Source: Methanoregula sp. (lineage in GTDB: Archaea; Halobacteriota; Methanomicrobia; Methanomicrobiales; Methanospirillaceae). From it: a DNA stretch of 64,000 nucleotides. Positions 51,053 through 61,812 of the stretch are shown here, one piece after another. The DNA lies in assembly GCA_041645435.1 (NCBI GenBank), contig JBAZQB010000003.1:124001-188000 (forward strand), read 5' to 3'. Numbering within the stretch: the first letter of the stretch is position 1; the number at the start of each line of letters is the position of its first letter. Made by a program: the position numbers and the translations under genes. The notes below the pieces were generated by a model. The model worked only from the letters and a program-made list of their open reading frames with translations, did not search any database and was not told the DNA's origin.

Positions 51053-52756
51053 ATGGTGATGCCGGCCATGATCTCAAAAAAATCTCGTTCCATCTCAATT
51101 ATCCTGATCCTTCTGATTCTCGTCATCACTTCCCTGATGGTCTATTCCATTGCTGCAGAGACGCAGAAAACGCTGAAAGGTGCGGTCCAGGAGAAACTGA
51201 TCGCTGTAGCCGGGGCCACCGCATCCCAGATTGACGGGGATGCATTCGCACGGATTGAGAATGGTGAAGAAAAAACACCGGATTTTATCCGGATCCAGGA
51301 TCAGCTCTGGCGGGTAAAACAGGGAACGCCGGATATCCGTTTCATATACACCATGCGGAAAACCGGGGATGCGGTTGAGTTTGTGGTCGATGGGGATTAC
51401 GGGCATACTACTGATGCTGCAAAGATCGGGCAGCCATATCCTGAGGCTGAACCGGAACTCATCGCCGGGTTCACAACCCACTCCGTGGATGAAGAGTTCA
51501 CAACCGACCTGTGGGGAACGGTGCTCTCGGGTTTTTCACCAATCAGGGACAGTACGGGAAACGTGGTGGGCATTGTCGGGGTCGATATGGACAGCACGGT
51601 TGTCTCGGCAGAGCTGAACCGGCTGGTCCTGATAATCTATAGTATCGGGATACTTGCCATGATCGCAGCAGTCATCGGCATTATCATGATCGAACGGCGT
51701 CGGGAAATGAATGAGCAGAAGATTGAAGAGAGTGAGAGAAAATACCGTCTTCTTTTCGAACGGGCGGGCGATGCAATTTTCCTTCTGGAGGCAGAAGGGG
51801 AGAACCGGGGAAGAATTATTACGGCAAACAAAGCCGCTGCCGATATGCACGGGTATTCAGTTGACGAACTGCAACACCTTACCATCACGGATCTGGACGC
51901 GCCTGCATCGAAAGCCGGCGTACCTGACAGGTTTGACCGGATACTGAACGGAAAATGGCTGCACGGTGAACTTATTCATTGCAAAAAAGACGGCTCTGAG
52001 TTCCCGGTTGAAATCTCCGCAGGCCTGTTCGATCTCGGGATGAAAAAATATATCCTGGCAATTGACCGGGATATATCCGAACGAAAACAGACAGAAAAGG
52101 CATTGCATCAGGCAACAAAAAAGATCAACTTGTTGAACTCTGTTACGTTCAACGATATCCAGAATGCCATCTTCAGCCTCAAAGGGTACCTTGAACTGGC
52201 AAAATCTGCCGCAGGAGATGAGAAGATGAAAGGCTATCTTGACAAGGAAGAAGAATCGGTCCAGAGAATCACCCGATCACTCAACTTTGCGGGATGCTAC
52301 AAGGATCTTGGAATCAAGCCTCCGATGTGGCAGAGTGTCAACCAGACATTTGTTTTTGCCATCTCGCACCGGGATTTTTCATCAATCAGCCGCAATATTC
52401 AAATCGGGGGTCTGGAAATTTATGCAGACTATCTTCTCGAACGGGTATTCCTGGCATTGGTGGATAATGTCCTGAGGCATGCAAAGACGGCAACTGAGGT
52501 GGCCATGCACTATCATGAGACCCCTGGCGGGCTCACGCTCGTTTTTGAGGACAATGGTACCGGTATTCCGGATAACAGAAAAGAGGCCATATTTGAACGC
52601 GGAAGTGGTTCATATAAAGGCATGGAATTGTTCCTGGTACAAGAGATCCTCTCTATCACCGGCATCACGATCAAAGAGACCGGTCAATATGGCAAAGGGG
52701 CCCGCTTTGAAATCCTGGTACCGAAAGGAGCATACCGGTTTGCCGCCACAACCTGA
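51053..52756 (+). CDS. PAS sensor protein, degenerate histidine kinase
   Basis: A 567-residue protein. Two membrane helices (about 12-33 and 197-220) enclose an extracellular sensor region, followed by a PAS domain (about 240-350) and a kinase-like region. The H-box that reads ITRHD in its two neighbours is VTFNDIQNAIFSLKGYLEL here, with Asn367 in place of the phospho-acceptor His. The G2 box, GLGLFL or GFGLFL in neighbours, is GMELFL. The N-box (LVDNVLRHAK) and DNGTGIP remain. It probably cannot autophosphorylate on a histidine and may act as a partner or decoy of the two kinases that follow. Confidence 0.85.
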   Translation: MVMPAMISKKSRSISIILILLILVITSLMVYSIAAETQKTLKGAVQEKLIAVAGATASQIDGDAFARIENGEEKTPDFIRIQDQLWRVKQGTPDIRFIYTMRKTGDAVEFVVDGDYGHTTDAAKIGQPYPEAEPELIAGFTTHSVDEEFTTDLWGTVLSGFSPIRDSTGNVVGIVGVDMDSTVVSAELNRLVLIIYSIGILAMIAAVIGIIMIERRREMNEQKIEESERKYRLLFERAGDAIFLLEAEGENRGRIITANKAAADMHGYSVDELQHLTITDLDAPASKAGVPDRFDRILNGKWLHGELIHCKKDGSEFPVEISAGLFDLGMKKYILAIDRDISERKQTEKALHQATKKINLLNSVTFNDIQNAIFSLKGYLELAKSAAGDEKMKGYLDKEEESVQRITRSLNFAGCYKDLGIKPPMWQSVNQTFVFAISHRDFSSISRNIQIGGLEIYADYLLERVFLALVDNVLRHAKTATEVAMHYHETPGGLTLVFEDNGTGIPDNRKEAIFERGSGSYKGMELFLVQEILSITGITIKETGQYGKGARFEILVPKGAYRFAATT

Positions 52757-52822
52757 AGAACCCGATAAAAAAAAGACCGGGGGAGATTTCCCCACCCACG
52801 ATAACCCGGTCACCCCCATACC
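52757..52822. other. 3' flanking segment shared by the kinase genes
   Basis: The bases after the stop, ending ACGATAACCCGGTCACCCCC, recur almost unchanged after the kinase at 52989-56525 (56523-56592) and more loosely after 56836-61602. GACCGGG (52775-52781) pairs with CCCGGTC (52805-52811) and may form a transcript end. Confidence 0.6.
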
Positions 52823-52988
52823 GGCTCCATTTCATCCCCCGATCCGGATATATCCAGACCGGCAGGGGCATCTTTTTCAGGGCATTTCCCGCAAAAACAG
52901 GATCTATCCATGCCGGTCGTATCCCTGTTGAAATAACCTTATCAGGTAAAAGCCCTACACAAGCATATCGGATACAGCAGGTGTCTCA

Positions 52989-55900
52989 TTGGCTGATCGC
53001 AATTCGGCGGGACAGGAGAATTTAAAATCACTCACTAGCCCTGCCAACGTTCTTCAGGTCGCCTTCATCGTTGCTATCCTCATTGCCCTTTATTTTATCA
53101 GCACAGTAAATTTCCTCCTCTTTCATGGGATCGTTGAACTCGCGGGTATCGCGGTTGCCTTCTCAATCTTCATCATCGTCTGGAATACCCGCAGGGATGT
53201 CAACGATGCATTTTTCCTGATAGTAGGCATCTCATTTTTCTTTATCGGGTGTATCGATCTCGTTCACACGCTTGCGTACAAGGGAATGGGAGTATTTCCC
53301 GGCAACAACGCCGACCTCCCCACCCAGCTCTGGATCGTGGCACGGTACTTCCAGAGTATCACGTTCCTTGTCGCAACCTTCTTTATCGGGAGATCCATAA
53401 CCCGAGACCGGAAGTACGATGTGGGTATCATCATTGCAGCCTGCACCGCCGCATGCACCTTCCTGTTCGCCAGCATCTTTGTCTGGCAGAACTTCCCGCA
53501 CTGTTTCATCGAGGGCAGTGGGCTCACCCCGTTCAAGATCGTGAGCGAATACATCATTTCGCTCATCCTCGTTGCCACCATTGGTATCCTGTACCTGAAA
53601 CGGGAGCACTTCGATCCCACGGTCTGGAAGTTCCTCATCGCTGCGCAGGTATTCCTCATCCCTGGTGAACTGGCGTTTTCAACCTACATCTCGGTATACG
53701 GGTTCACAAACATGCTCGGCCACCTGTTCTGTCTCATCTCGGTCTACCTCTTCTACCGGGCGTTCGTCGTAGTCGCCCTGACCCGGCCGTATGATCTCCT
53801 CCTTCACGAACTCAAGGTAAACGATGATGCGCTGCGGGATAGCGAGGCAAAGAACAGGGCAATTTATGAGGGTTCAAACGACGCCGTCATGCTCCTGACC
53901 GAGAAGGGTTTTTTTGACTGCAATCCCCGCACATTACAGATGTTTGGTCTGAGAAGCAGAGAAGAATTTGTACACTATCATCCGGCTGAACTATCCCCGC
54001 CGACCCAGCCGGATGGACGTCCGTCTTTGGAGGCTGCAATGGGACACATCCAGGCAGCATTCCGGAACGGTATTGACCGGTTCGAATGGATGCACCGCCG
54101 GAAAAATGGTGAGGATTTCCCGGCTGAAGTACTCCTCTCTGCTTGTAATTATGGTAAGAAACGAGTCCTGCAGGCAACAGTCCGGGACATCACCGATCGG
54201 AAAATGACAGATGATGCCCTGAAGCGCTCCGAACGCCATCTTGCCGATATCATCAATTTCCTGCCGGATGCAACATTCGTCATTGACCGGAACAGGACCG
54301 TCATTGCGTGGAATAAGGCGATGGAAGAGATGACCGGTGTTCCCGCAGGGCAGATGCTCGGAAAAGGGGATCATGAATATGCCATCCCGTTCTACGGACA
54401 CCGCCGGCCGATCCTGATAGATCTTGCCTTGATGCCGGATGAGGAGATAGAGAAGAACTATTACCATATTATCCAAAAAGAAGGAGATCTCCTCATCGCA
54501 GAAACGGATCTCTCGAGGCCGATGGGGAAGATCGTCAACCTGTGGGGAAAGGCGACCCCATTGTATGACGATAAAGGGAACAAGGTTGGCGCAATCGAAT
54601 CGATCCGGGACGTGACCGATCGCAAGCAGGCAGAACTTGCATTACGTCAGTCCGAGGATAAGTACCGGACCCTTTTCGAGAACAGCGGAAGCCCGCTGAT
54701 GATCATTGACGAGGATACCACCATCCTGCTCGTGAACCGTAAGTTCGAAAACATCAGCGGCTATACCAAGGAGGAGATTGAAGGCAGGAAGAGCTGGACA
54801 GAGTTTGTCGCCGATACCGGAGATCTGGAGAGGATGAAGGAATATCACCGGCTCCGAAGGGTCAGCCCTGAACTCGCCCCGGTAACCTATGAGTCCCGGA
54901 TAATCATGAGAACGGGGGATATCCGGAATATGATTGTCACTGTTGCGATGATCCCCGCAACAAAGCAGAGTCTCGCGGCCCTTGTCGATATCACCGACCA
55001 TAAGAGGGCCGAGGAGGCATTGCGCAGGAGCGAAGAGCGGTTCCGGGAAATCTTTGACAATTCCAATGATGCCATTTATCTGGTTGCCTCACCCAAAGAC
55101 GGGTCCGTGGGCACGAATATTGCGGTAAATCGCAAGGCGGTTGAGATGCTCGGGTACAGCGAGCGTGAATTTATGAAGATGACGCCCCGTGACATCCACG
55201 ATCCTGCGACACTGTCGGATGTTCTGAACGTACAGGAGATGCTGGCCGGTACGGGACATGTCATAATCCAGACAAACCACCGGGCAAAAGATGGCAGGAT
55301 CATCCCTGTAGAGCTCTCCATCCACCGGTTCTTACTTGGAGAGGAGATGGTTAGCCTTGTCGTAGCCCGGGATATTACCGAACGTAAAAAGGCTGATGAG
55401 GCACTGCACACGAGCGAAGAGCGCTTCCGGGGCATTGCCAGCAACCTCCCGGGAATTGTCTACCAGTTCTATGCCCGGGACACCGGTGAATGGGGCATGT
55501 ATTTTGTTGACGGACGTTCCCGGGATGTCTACGGCCTGAACCCTGAACCGCTGGATACCTGGTACGAGCGTTATGCCTCCTGTATTGCACCTGAAGATCG
55601 ACAACGATGGGTTGAATCAATTAATGATGTTGTCATTAAGGTTGCCCCCTGGGATTTCGAAGGCAGATTCATCAAACCTACGGGGGAAGAGATGTATATC
55701 CGGGGTCTCTCGCAACCCGTCAGGTTACAGAACGAAACGGTCTGGAACGGGATATTGCTCGACATCACCGAGCGCAGGAAGGCAGAAGAAGAACTCAGGC
55801 GACTTTACACTGAGCTGGAGCAGCGGGTTGCCGAACGAACGGCGGATCTCAGACAGGCGCAGGATGCGTTCCGGCAGGCTAATGAAAAACTCAACCTGTT

Positions 55901-56525
55901 AAGCTCGATCACGCGGCACGACATCCTCAACCAGCTTATGGCCCTGAGCGGATTTCTGGAACTTTCAAGGATGAAGATACATGATGATGCAGTGGGAGAG
56001 TATATCCGGAAAGCCCAGCACGCTGCCGTTACGATCGGACGTCATATCTCGTTTACGAAACAGTACCAGGATATCGGGGTAAAATCCCCGGTCTGGCAGA
56101 ATGTGCGGGAATGTGTTGAGAAGCCGGTGACCGATCTTTTGCCTGCATCGGTAACCTGCACGGTGGATCTGGATGAAATTGAGATTTATGCAGATCCCCT
56201 CTTTGAAAAAGTCCTCTATACACTGGTTGACAATACCCTCAGGCACGGAGAGCGGGTAACATTGATCCGGTTTTCCTACCGGATGTCCGATACCGGGGAA
56301 CTGATCCTGCTCTATGACGATAACGGTGTCGGAATCCGGGCTGATGATAAGGAGCGTATTTTCGAACGGGGGTTTGGTAAGCACACGGGATTCGGGTTGT
56401 TCCTCGCACGGGAGATTCTCGCAATCACCGGCATTACGATCCGGGAGACCGGGACTGAAGAGACCGGCGCCCGGTTTGAGATCGCGGTACCGAAAGGTGC
56501 GTACAGGTTCAAAGGTACAACCTGA
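52989..56525 (+). CDS. Large PAS histidine kinase with MASE3 membrane domain
   Basis: A 1178-residue kinase starting at TTG 52989. Residues about 20-270 form a MASE3-type membrane sensor (CIDLVHTLAYKGMGVF). Five PAS domains follow from about 285 to 935 with repeated DITDRK or DITERK linkers, then a coiled coil (ELEQRVAERTADLRQA). The kinase core has the H-box SITRHDILNQL with His977, N-box LVDNTLRHG, DDNGVGI and the G2 box GFGLFL. No receiver is adjacent, so it may phosphorylate a distant regulator or the receiver of the next protein. It is a close paralogue of both its neighbours in the kinase core. Confidence 0.9.
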   Translation: MADRNSAGQENLKSLTSPANVLQVAFIVAILIALYFISTVNFLLFHGIVELAGIAVAFSIFIIVWNTRRDVNDAFFLIVGISFFFIGCIDLVHTLAYKGMGVFPGNNADLPTQLWIVARYFQSITFLVATFFIGRSITRDRKYDVGIIIAACTAACTFLFASIFVWQNFPHCFIEGSGLTPFKIVSEYIISLILVATIGILYLKREHFDPTVWKFLIAAQVFLIPGELAFSTYISVYGFTNMLGHLFCLISVYLFYRAFVVVALTRPYDLLLHELKVNDDALRDSEAKNRAIYEGSNDAVMLLTEKGFFDCNPRTLQMFGLRSREEFVHYHPAELSPPTQPDGRPSLEAAMGHIQAAFRNGIDRFEWMHRRKNGEDFPAEVLLSACNYGKKRVLQATVRDITDRKMTDDALKRSERHLADIINFLPDATFVIDRNRTVIAWNKAMEEMTGVPAGQMLGKGDHEYAIPFYGHRRPILIDLALMPDEEIEKNYYHIIQKEGDLLIAETDLSRPMGKIVNLWGKATPLYDDKGNKVGAIESIRDVTDRKQAELALRQSEDKYRTLFENSGSPLMIIDEDTTILLVNRKFENISGYTKEEIEGRKSWTEFVADTGDLERMKEYHRLRRVSPELAPVTYESRIIMRTGDIRNMIVTVAMIPATKQSLAALVDITDHKRAEEALRRSEERFREIFDNSNDAIYLVASPKDGSVGTNIAVNRKAVEMLGYSEREFMKMTPRDIHDPATLSDVLNVQEMLAGTGHVIIQTNHRAKDGRIIPVELSIHRFLLGEEMVSLVVARDITERKKADEALHTSEERFRGIASNLPGIVYQFYARDTGEWGMYFVDGRSRDVYGLNPEPLDTWYERYASCIAPEDRQRWVESINDVVIKVAPWDFEGRFIKPTGEEMYIRGLSQPVRLQNETVWNGILLDITERRKAEEELRRLYTELEQRVAERTADLRQAQDAFRQANEKLNLLSSITRHDILNQLMALSGFLELSRMKIHDDAVGEYIRKAQHAAVTIGRHISFTKQYQDIGVKSPVWQNVRECVEKPVTDLLPASVTCTVDLDEIEIYADPLFEKVLYTLVDNTLRHGERVTLIRFSYRMSDTGELILLYDDNGVGIRADDKERIFERGFGKHTGFGLFLAREILAITGITIRETGTEETGARFEIAVPKGAYRFKGTT

Positions 56526-56835
56526 CGAATCCGACTAAAAAGAAAGAACCTGGGTGAGATTCCCCCTCCCACGATAACCCGGTCACCCCCATTTGCACAT
56601 CGGAGAATGATACCGGGGATTCCTGATCAGAGGGTATCGGCAGATAGTCTCAGCGAGGTCAGAAGGGTCACCATGATCTCGCAGGATCGGTACCGACCCC
56701 GGCGACCCCATCCTCAGGAAGTACGGTACCGGCCTGTTTTCCGACAATCGCATTTTTTTGCCAAAGTCTAAAAGGAAATACACGTATAAACAACCTGTAT
56801 AGCACTATCCCATTGACCCACGCGGAGATCGTATC
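56526..56835. other. Intergenic stretch between two kinase genes
   Basis: Contains the shared 3' segment to about 56592, then about 240 bases with no gene. A promoter for the next gene is likely near 56780 (ATAAACAACCTGTATAG). Confidence 0.4.
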
Positions 56836-59800
56836 ATGTACAGAGTCCTCTATGTTGATGACGAAGCAGCACTCCTCGAGCTGGGAAAAGCATTTCTCGA
56901 GCAGTCGGATTTCATCACCGTAGAGACTGCCCTCTCTGCAAAAGAGGGGATTGAGGCACTGAAAAAAACTGCCTTTGACTGTATTATCTCCGATTACCAG
57001 ATGCCGGATATGGACGGCCTTGCATTTCTTAAATTATTAAGGAAAGAGAGCAATTTAATCCCGTTTATCCTCTTCACCGGCAGGGGCCGCGAGGAAGTGG
57101 TCATCGAAGCGGTGAACAATGGTGTTGATTATTATCTCCAGAAAGGCGGGGATCCCAAATCGCAATTCGTCGAGCTGCAGCACAAGGTCAAACTCGCAAT
57201 AGAACGCCGACGTACGGAAGAGGATCTTACGGAATCCCGGCAGCGGATGACCGACATCATCGACCACCTGCCGGACGCCACCTTTGCTATCAACCTGGAC
57301 GGGGAGGTTATCGCATGGAACCGGGCAATGGAGGAGATGACAGGCGTAAAAACAGAGCAGATCCTGGGAACGGGGGATCATTCCTATGCCCTCCCGTTTT
57401 ACGGAACGAAGCGCCCCCTTCTGCTCGATCTTGTTTTAAGGGATGATGAAGAGACATGGAAAAAATATCCCCATATTATCAGAAAGGACAACAAACTGAT
57501 CTCGGAGATCCAAATCCCTATTCTCTATGGCGGAAAAGGCGCCTACCTCTGGTTTATTGCATCCCCACTCTATGACACGCACGGGAAAATCATCGGGGCA
57601 ATCGAATCCATCCGGGACATAACTGACCGGAAGCTGGCCGAGAATGAACTGAGGGCCGCATATGAGCAGATCGCTGCAGCAGAAGAAGAACTCAAGGACC
57701 AGTTTGATGAGCTGAAAAAGAGCGGGGACGCGCTCCGCGAGAGTGAGGAGAATTACCGTACCCTGTTTGATGAAGCTGAGGATCTCATCGTCATTGTGGA
57801 TGCACACGGCACGTTCCTCAACCTGAACAGGAAGTTTGTTGAGGAGAGTGGTTATGAGCGGGAAGAGATGATTGGCAAAAACGTGCTGACCTCGGGGATT
57901 GTGACGGTTCCATCCGCTGCAAAGATCGCATTTAACCTGGGCCAGATTTTCCTCGGCAAACAATCCCCACTCTTTGAAATTGACGGTGTTGCACGGAATG
58001 GGACAATTCTCCCCTATGAGATCCGGGCAACCCCGATCATAAAAAACGGTAAAGTGTTTGCAGTTCAGGCCACATTGCGAAACCTGACCGAACGAAAACA
58101 GGCGGAGAAGGAGATCAGCGATCGTAAAAAAATACTTGAAGAGATCGTTTCAGGCTCCCCGATCCCGCAGTTCGTTATCGATAAAAACCACCGGGTAGTC
58201 AGCTGGAACCGGGCACTTGAGGAATACAGTGGCCTGAATGCAAAGGATGTGCTCGGTACAACGGATATCTGGAAAGCATTCTATGACCGGGAACGGCCGG
58301 TGCTCGCGGACCTGCTGGTGGATAACAACCTTAAAAAAATTCCGGAATGGTATGCCGGGAAATTTGACCGGTCAAAATATGTCGATGGCGCATACGAAGC
58401 AACCGACTTTTTCCCACGAATGCGGGGCAGCGGCACCTGGCTCTACTTTACGGCAGCATTGCTCCGGGATTCTGATGGGAATATCGTAGGCGCAGTTGAA
58501 ACACTCGAAGATATTACCGAACGCAAAAAAGCAGAGGACGAGCTGCAAGCTTCCTATGAGCAGATCGCTGCTTCAGAAGAAGAACTCCGGGACCAGCTTG
58601 ATCAGCTGCAAAAGGGAGAGGATGCGCTCCGTGAGAGTGAGGAGAATTACCGGAGCATTCTTGAAGATATCCAGGATGCTTATTACCGGAGCGACACTGC
58701 GGGAAACCTCATACTGGTAAGTCCCTCGGCAGCATACCTGCTCGGGTACGACTCGGTATCAGACCTGATCGGGAAGAATATTGCACAATCCTTCTATTAC
58801 TATCCAGAGGAACGCTCCCGGCTCCTTGCTGAAATAACCAGCAGGGGAACGGTCACCGATTACGAAGTGACACTGAAAAAGCGGGACGGGACTCCGGTAC
58901 CTGTTTCGACAAGCAGCCACCGGTACTTTGATTCATCCGGTAATTTCCTCGGTGTTGAAGGGATCTTCCGGGACATCACTGAACGCAAACAGGCAGAAGA
59001 AGAGAGAACGTTTAAAAATATCATCCTGTCGACGCAGCAGGAAACATCCCCTGATGCGATCCTCATCGTGGATGAAAACGGGAATATCCTCAATTATAAT
59101 CAGAAATTTATCGAGATCTGGGGAATACCGGATGCCCTCATCGTATCCCGTATAGATGAACCGGTCCTGCACTATGTAGTAGCACAGCTTGCTGATCCGA
59201 TAGCGTTCCTTAACCGGGTCAGATATCTCTATGATCATAAAGAGGAGAAGAGCTTTGAAGAGCTCCTGCTTAAGGATGGGAGGATACTGGAACGGTATTC
59301 AGCTCCGATGCAGGGAGAACAGGGGAAATATTACGGGAGGGTGTGGTACTTCCGGGACATCACCGGCCGTAAGAGGTCAGAAGAGATGCTGCGGGAAAGC
59401 GAATCGCGGCTCAGCAGTATTATTCGTGTTGCACCGATTGGTATCGGTGTCGCATCCAACCGGACTATCCAGACGGTCAACGACCGGCTCTGCCAGATGA
59501 CCGGGTACACCGAAGAAGAACTCATCGGCAAACAGGCCCGTTTCCTCTACCCGACGCAGGAGGACTTTGACTTTGTCGGCAGGGAGAAATATGCCCAGAT
59601 CGCAGAGAGAGGATCCGGTTCGGTCGAGACACGATGGCTAAAGAAAGACGGGACAATTATCGATGTGTTCCTGTCCTCAACACCGGTCGATCCATCTGAC
59701 CTGTCCCGGGGCGTGACGTTTACTGCACTGGATATCACCGAACGGAAAAAGATGGAACAATCGCTTCGGGCAAATGAGGAGAAATACCGCTCTCTTGTTG

Positions 59801-61602
59801 ATAACCTCAACGTGGGAGTTTACCGGAATACCGCTGAATTTCCCGGCAGGTGGCTCTGGGCAAACCCGGCTTTTGTCAGGATATACGGGTATGACTCGTT
59901 ACAGGAATGCCTGGAACACCTGGTCACCGATACGTATGTCAATCCGGAAGAACGGAAAAAACTCATTCATCTGCTGGAAACCGATGGCTTTGTCAGGGAC
60001 TATAAACTGCAGCAGAAAAAGAAGGACGGTACGCCCATCTGGGTTTCCGTCACCGCACAGGCAAAAAAGAGACGGGATGGAACAATTGAATGGATTGACG
60101 GGATTTGTGACGATATCACCGCTTTGAAAGATGCAGAGGAGAGGAGCAGGCGGTATCAGCTCGAGATGTCAAGGGCTATTGATTATCTGCCGGATGCTAC
60201 TTTTATCATTGACCGGAAGGGCTCGGTTATTGCATGGAACCGGGCAATTGAAGAGATGACCGGGGTTAAGGCTAAAGATATCGTCGGCAAGGGTGATTAC
60301 GAGTATGCCATCCCGTTTTACGGACAATGCCGGCCGATCCTGATCGATCTCATCTTTGCATCGGAAGAGGAGTTGAAAAAAGGAGAGTACGTTGAGATAA
60401 AACGGAACGGGGAGATCCTTTCGGTCGAGACCCAGAATCCGATACTCAAGGGGAAACCCTCGGTTGTAAGGGCCATTGCCGCTCCCATCTATGACGAAAC
60501 AGGAAACATTGCCGGTGCTATCGAAACGATTACCGATATCACCGAATTAAAACGGGCGCAGGAAGAACTCAGGGTGTCGGAGAACCGGTACCGGACCATA
60601 TTTGAAAACACCGGGGCCGCTACGGTCCTCCTTGATGAAAATACCATAATATCCATTGCCAATGCCGAATTCGAGCGAATGTCAGGATATTCAAGAGAGG
60701 CAATTGAGGGGAAGAAGAGCTGGACGGAATTTGTGGTAAAAGAGGATCTGGAGAGGATGCTTGCCCAGCACCGCATGCGGCGGGAGAGGCAGGAGGCAGC
60801 CCTGAGACATTACGAGTTCAGGTTCGTTACAAAAACCGGCGAGATCCGCAATATTTTCTTAACCATTGATGTTATCCCGGGCACAAAACAATCGGTAGCC
60901 TCCTTAATGGATATCACTGCCCAGGTCCGGGCCCAGGATACCGTGAAACTGGCGAATAGAAAACTCAATCTCTTATCGGGCATTACCCGCCATGATATCA
61001 GGAACCAGCTCCTGGCACTCTCGGGATATCTTGAGCTGTCGAAGCATTCCCTGGCCGATCAGTCCAAAATATCAGAATTTATTAACAAGGAAACAGTTAT
61101 CGCAGGTACTCTCACCCGGCTTATCAATTTCACCAAGGACTATGAGGACATGGGCATACATGCTCCCGCATGGCAGAATGTTCATACCGTTTTGGGTAAA
61201 GCCATTGCCCTGCTACCGATGCGGGATATCCGCGTTAATGCCGGAGATCCTGCTCTTGAGGTGTTTGCTGATCCCCTGCTGGAAAGAGTGTTCTACAATC
61301 TTATCGACAATGCCCTGCGGTACGGCGGGGACAAGATGACCGCCATCGGGGTCTCGTCGCATGTGACCGGGGGCGGGCTTGTAATTGTTTTCGAAGATGA
61401 CGGTGCAGGGATTGACAATAAGGATAAAGCCCGCCTCTTTGAGAAGGGTTTTGGGAAAAATACCGGCCTCGGGCTGTTTCTCTCCCGGGAGATCCTCGGG
61501 ATCACCGGGATTACGATCACGGTGAATGGCAAACCCGGCAAAGGGGCCCGGTTTGAGATCGCGGTACCGAAAGGTGCGTACAGGTTCACAGGTACAACCT
61601 GA
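56836..61602 (+). CDS. Giant hybrid sensor kinase: receiver, many PAS domains, kinase
   Basis: A 1588-residue protein without membrane helices, so soluble. Residues 1-120 are a receiver with DDE at 8-10 and D53 in IISDYQMPDMDG. About eight or nine PAS domains follow (roughly 130-1375), many ending in DITERKKAE-like linkers and two separated by EQIAAAEEELKDQ coiled coils. The kinase core has H-box GITRHDIRNQLLALSGYLEL (His1386), N-box LIDNALRYG, EDDGAGI and G2 GLGLFL. Having an N-terminal receiver ahead of sensors suggests input from another kinase, such as the upstream MASE3 protein. This is among the longest sensors expected in an archaeon. Confidence 0.9.
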   Translation: MYRVLYVDDEAALLELGKAFLEQSDFITVETALSAKEGIEALKKTAFDCIISDYQMPDMDGLAFLKLLRKESNLIPFILFTGRGREEVVIEAVNNGVDYYLQKGGDPKSQFVELQHKVKLAIERRRTEEDLTESRQRMTDIIDHLPDATFAINLDGEVIAWNRAMEEMTGVKTEQILGTGDHSYALPFYGTKRPLLLDLVLRDDEETWKKYPHIIRKDNKLISEIQIPILYGGKGAYLWFIASPLYDTHGKIIGAIESIRDITDRKLAENELRAAYEQIAAAEEELKDQFDELKKSGDALRESEENYRTLFDEAEDLIVIVDAHGTFLNLNRKFVEESGYEREEMIGKNVLTSGIVTVPSAAKIAFNLGQIFLGKQSPLFEIDGVARNGTILPYEIRATPIIKNGKVFAVQATLRNLTERKQAEKEISDRKKILEEIVSGSPIPQFVIDKNHRVVSWNRALEEYSGLNAKDVLGTTDIWKAFYDRERPVLADLLVDNNLKKIPEWYAGKFDRSKYVDGAYEATDFFPRMRGSGTWLYFTAALLRDSDGNIVGAVETLEDITERKKAEDELQASYEQIAASEEELRDQLDQLQKGEDALRESEENYRSILEDIQDAYYRSDTAGNLILVSPSAAYLLGYDSVSDLIGKNIAQSFYYYPEERSRLLAEITSRGTVTDYEVTLKKRDGTPVPVSTSSHRYFDSSGNFLGVEGIFRDITERKQAEEERTFKNIILSTQQETSPDAILIVDENGNILNYNQKFIEIWGIPDALIVSRIDEPVLHYVVAQLADPIAFLNRVRYLYDHKEEKSFEELLLKDGRILERYSAPMQGEQGKYYGRVWYFRDITGRKRSEEMLRESESRLSSIIRVAPIGIGVASNRTIQTVNDRLCQMTGYTEEELIGKQARFLYPTQEDFDFVGREKYAQIAERGSGSVETRWLKKDGTIIDVFLSSTPVDPSDLSRGVTFTALDITERKKMEQSLRANEEKYRSLVDNLNVGVYRNTAEFPGRWLWANPAFVRIYGYDSLQECLEHLVTDTYVNPEERKKLIHLLETDGFVRDYKLQQKKKDGTPIWVSVTAQAKKRRDGTIEWIDGICDDITALKDAEERSRRYQLEMSRAIDYLPDATFIIDRKGSVIAWNRAIEEMTGVKAKDIVGKGDYEYAIPFYGQCRPILIDLIFASEEELKKGEYVEIKRNGEILSVETQNPILKGKPSVVRAIAAPIYDETGNIAGAIETITDITELKRAQEELRVSENRYRTIFENTGAATVLLDENTIISIANAEFERMSGYSREAIEGKKSWTEFVVKEDLERMLAQHRMRRERQEAALRHYEFRFVTKTGEIRNIFLTIDVIPGTKQSVASLMDITAQVRAQDTVKLANRKLNLLSGITRHDIRNQLLALSGYLELSKHSLADQSKISEFINKETVIAGTLTRLINFTKDYEDMGIHAPAWQNVHTVLGKAIALLPMRDIRVNAGDPALEVFADPLLERVFYNLIDNALRYGGDKMTAIGVSSHVTGGGLVIVFEDDGAGIDNKDKARLFEKGFGKNTGLGLFLSREILGITGITITVNGKPGKGARFEIAVPKGAYRFTGTT

Positions 61603-61812
61603 CGAATCCGATGTAAAGAAAAGAACCGACGGAAGATTCCCCCGCGATAACCCGGTCACAGCCCTGTACCGGCTGCATTTCTCTCACCGATCAGGATAAT
61701 CCCTGTTCGTTATTTTCAGGGGTACATACATCGATAGATAAAACCAGCCCATGTCAATTTTTTTCCTTTGTTAAGGGAGTCGGGAACCGGGAGTCGGATA
61801 CTTTTTCCTGAT

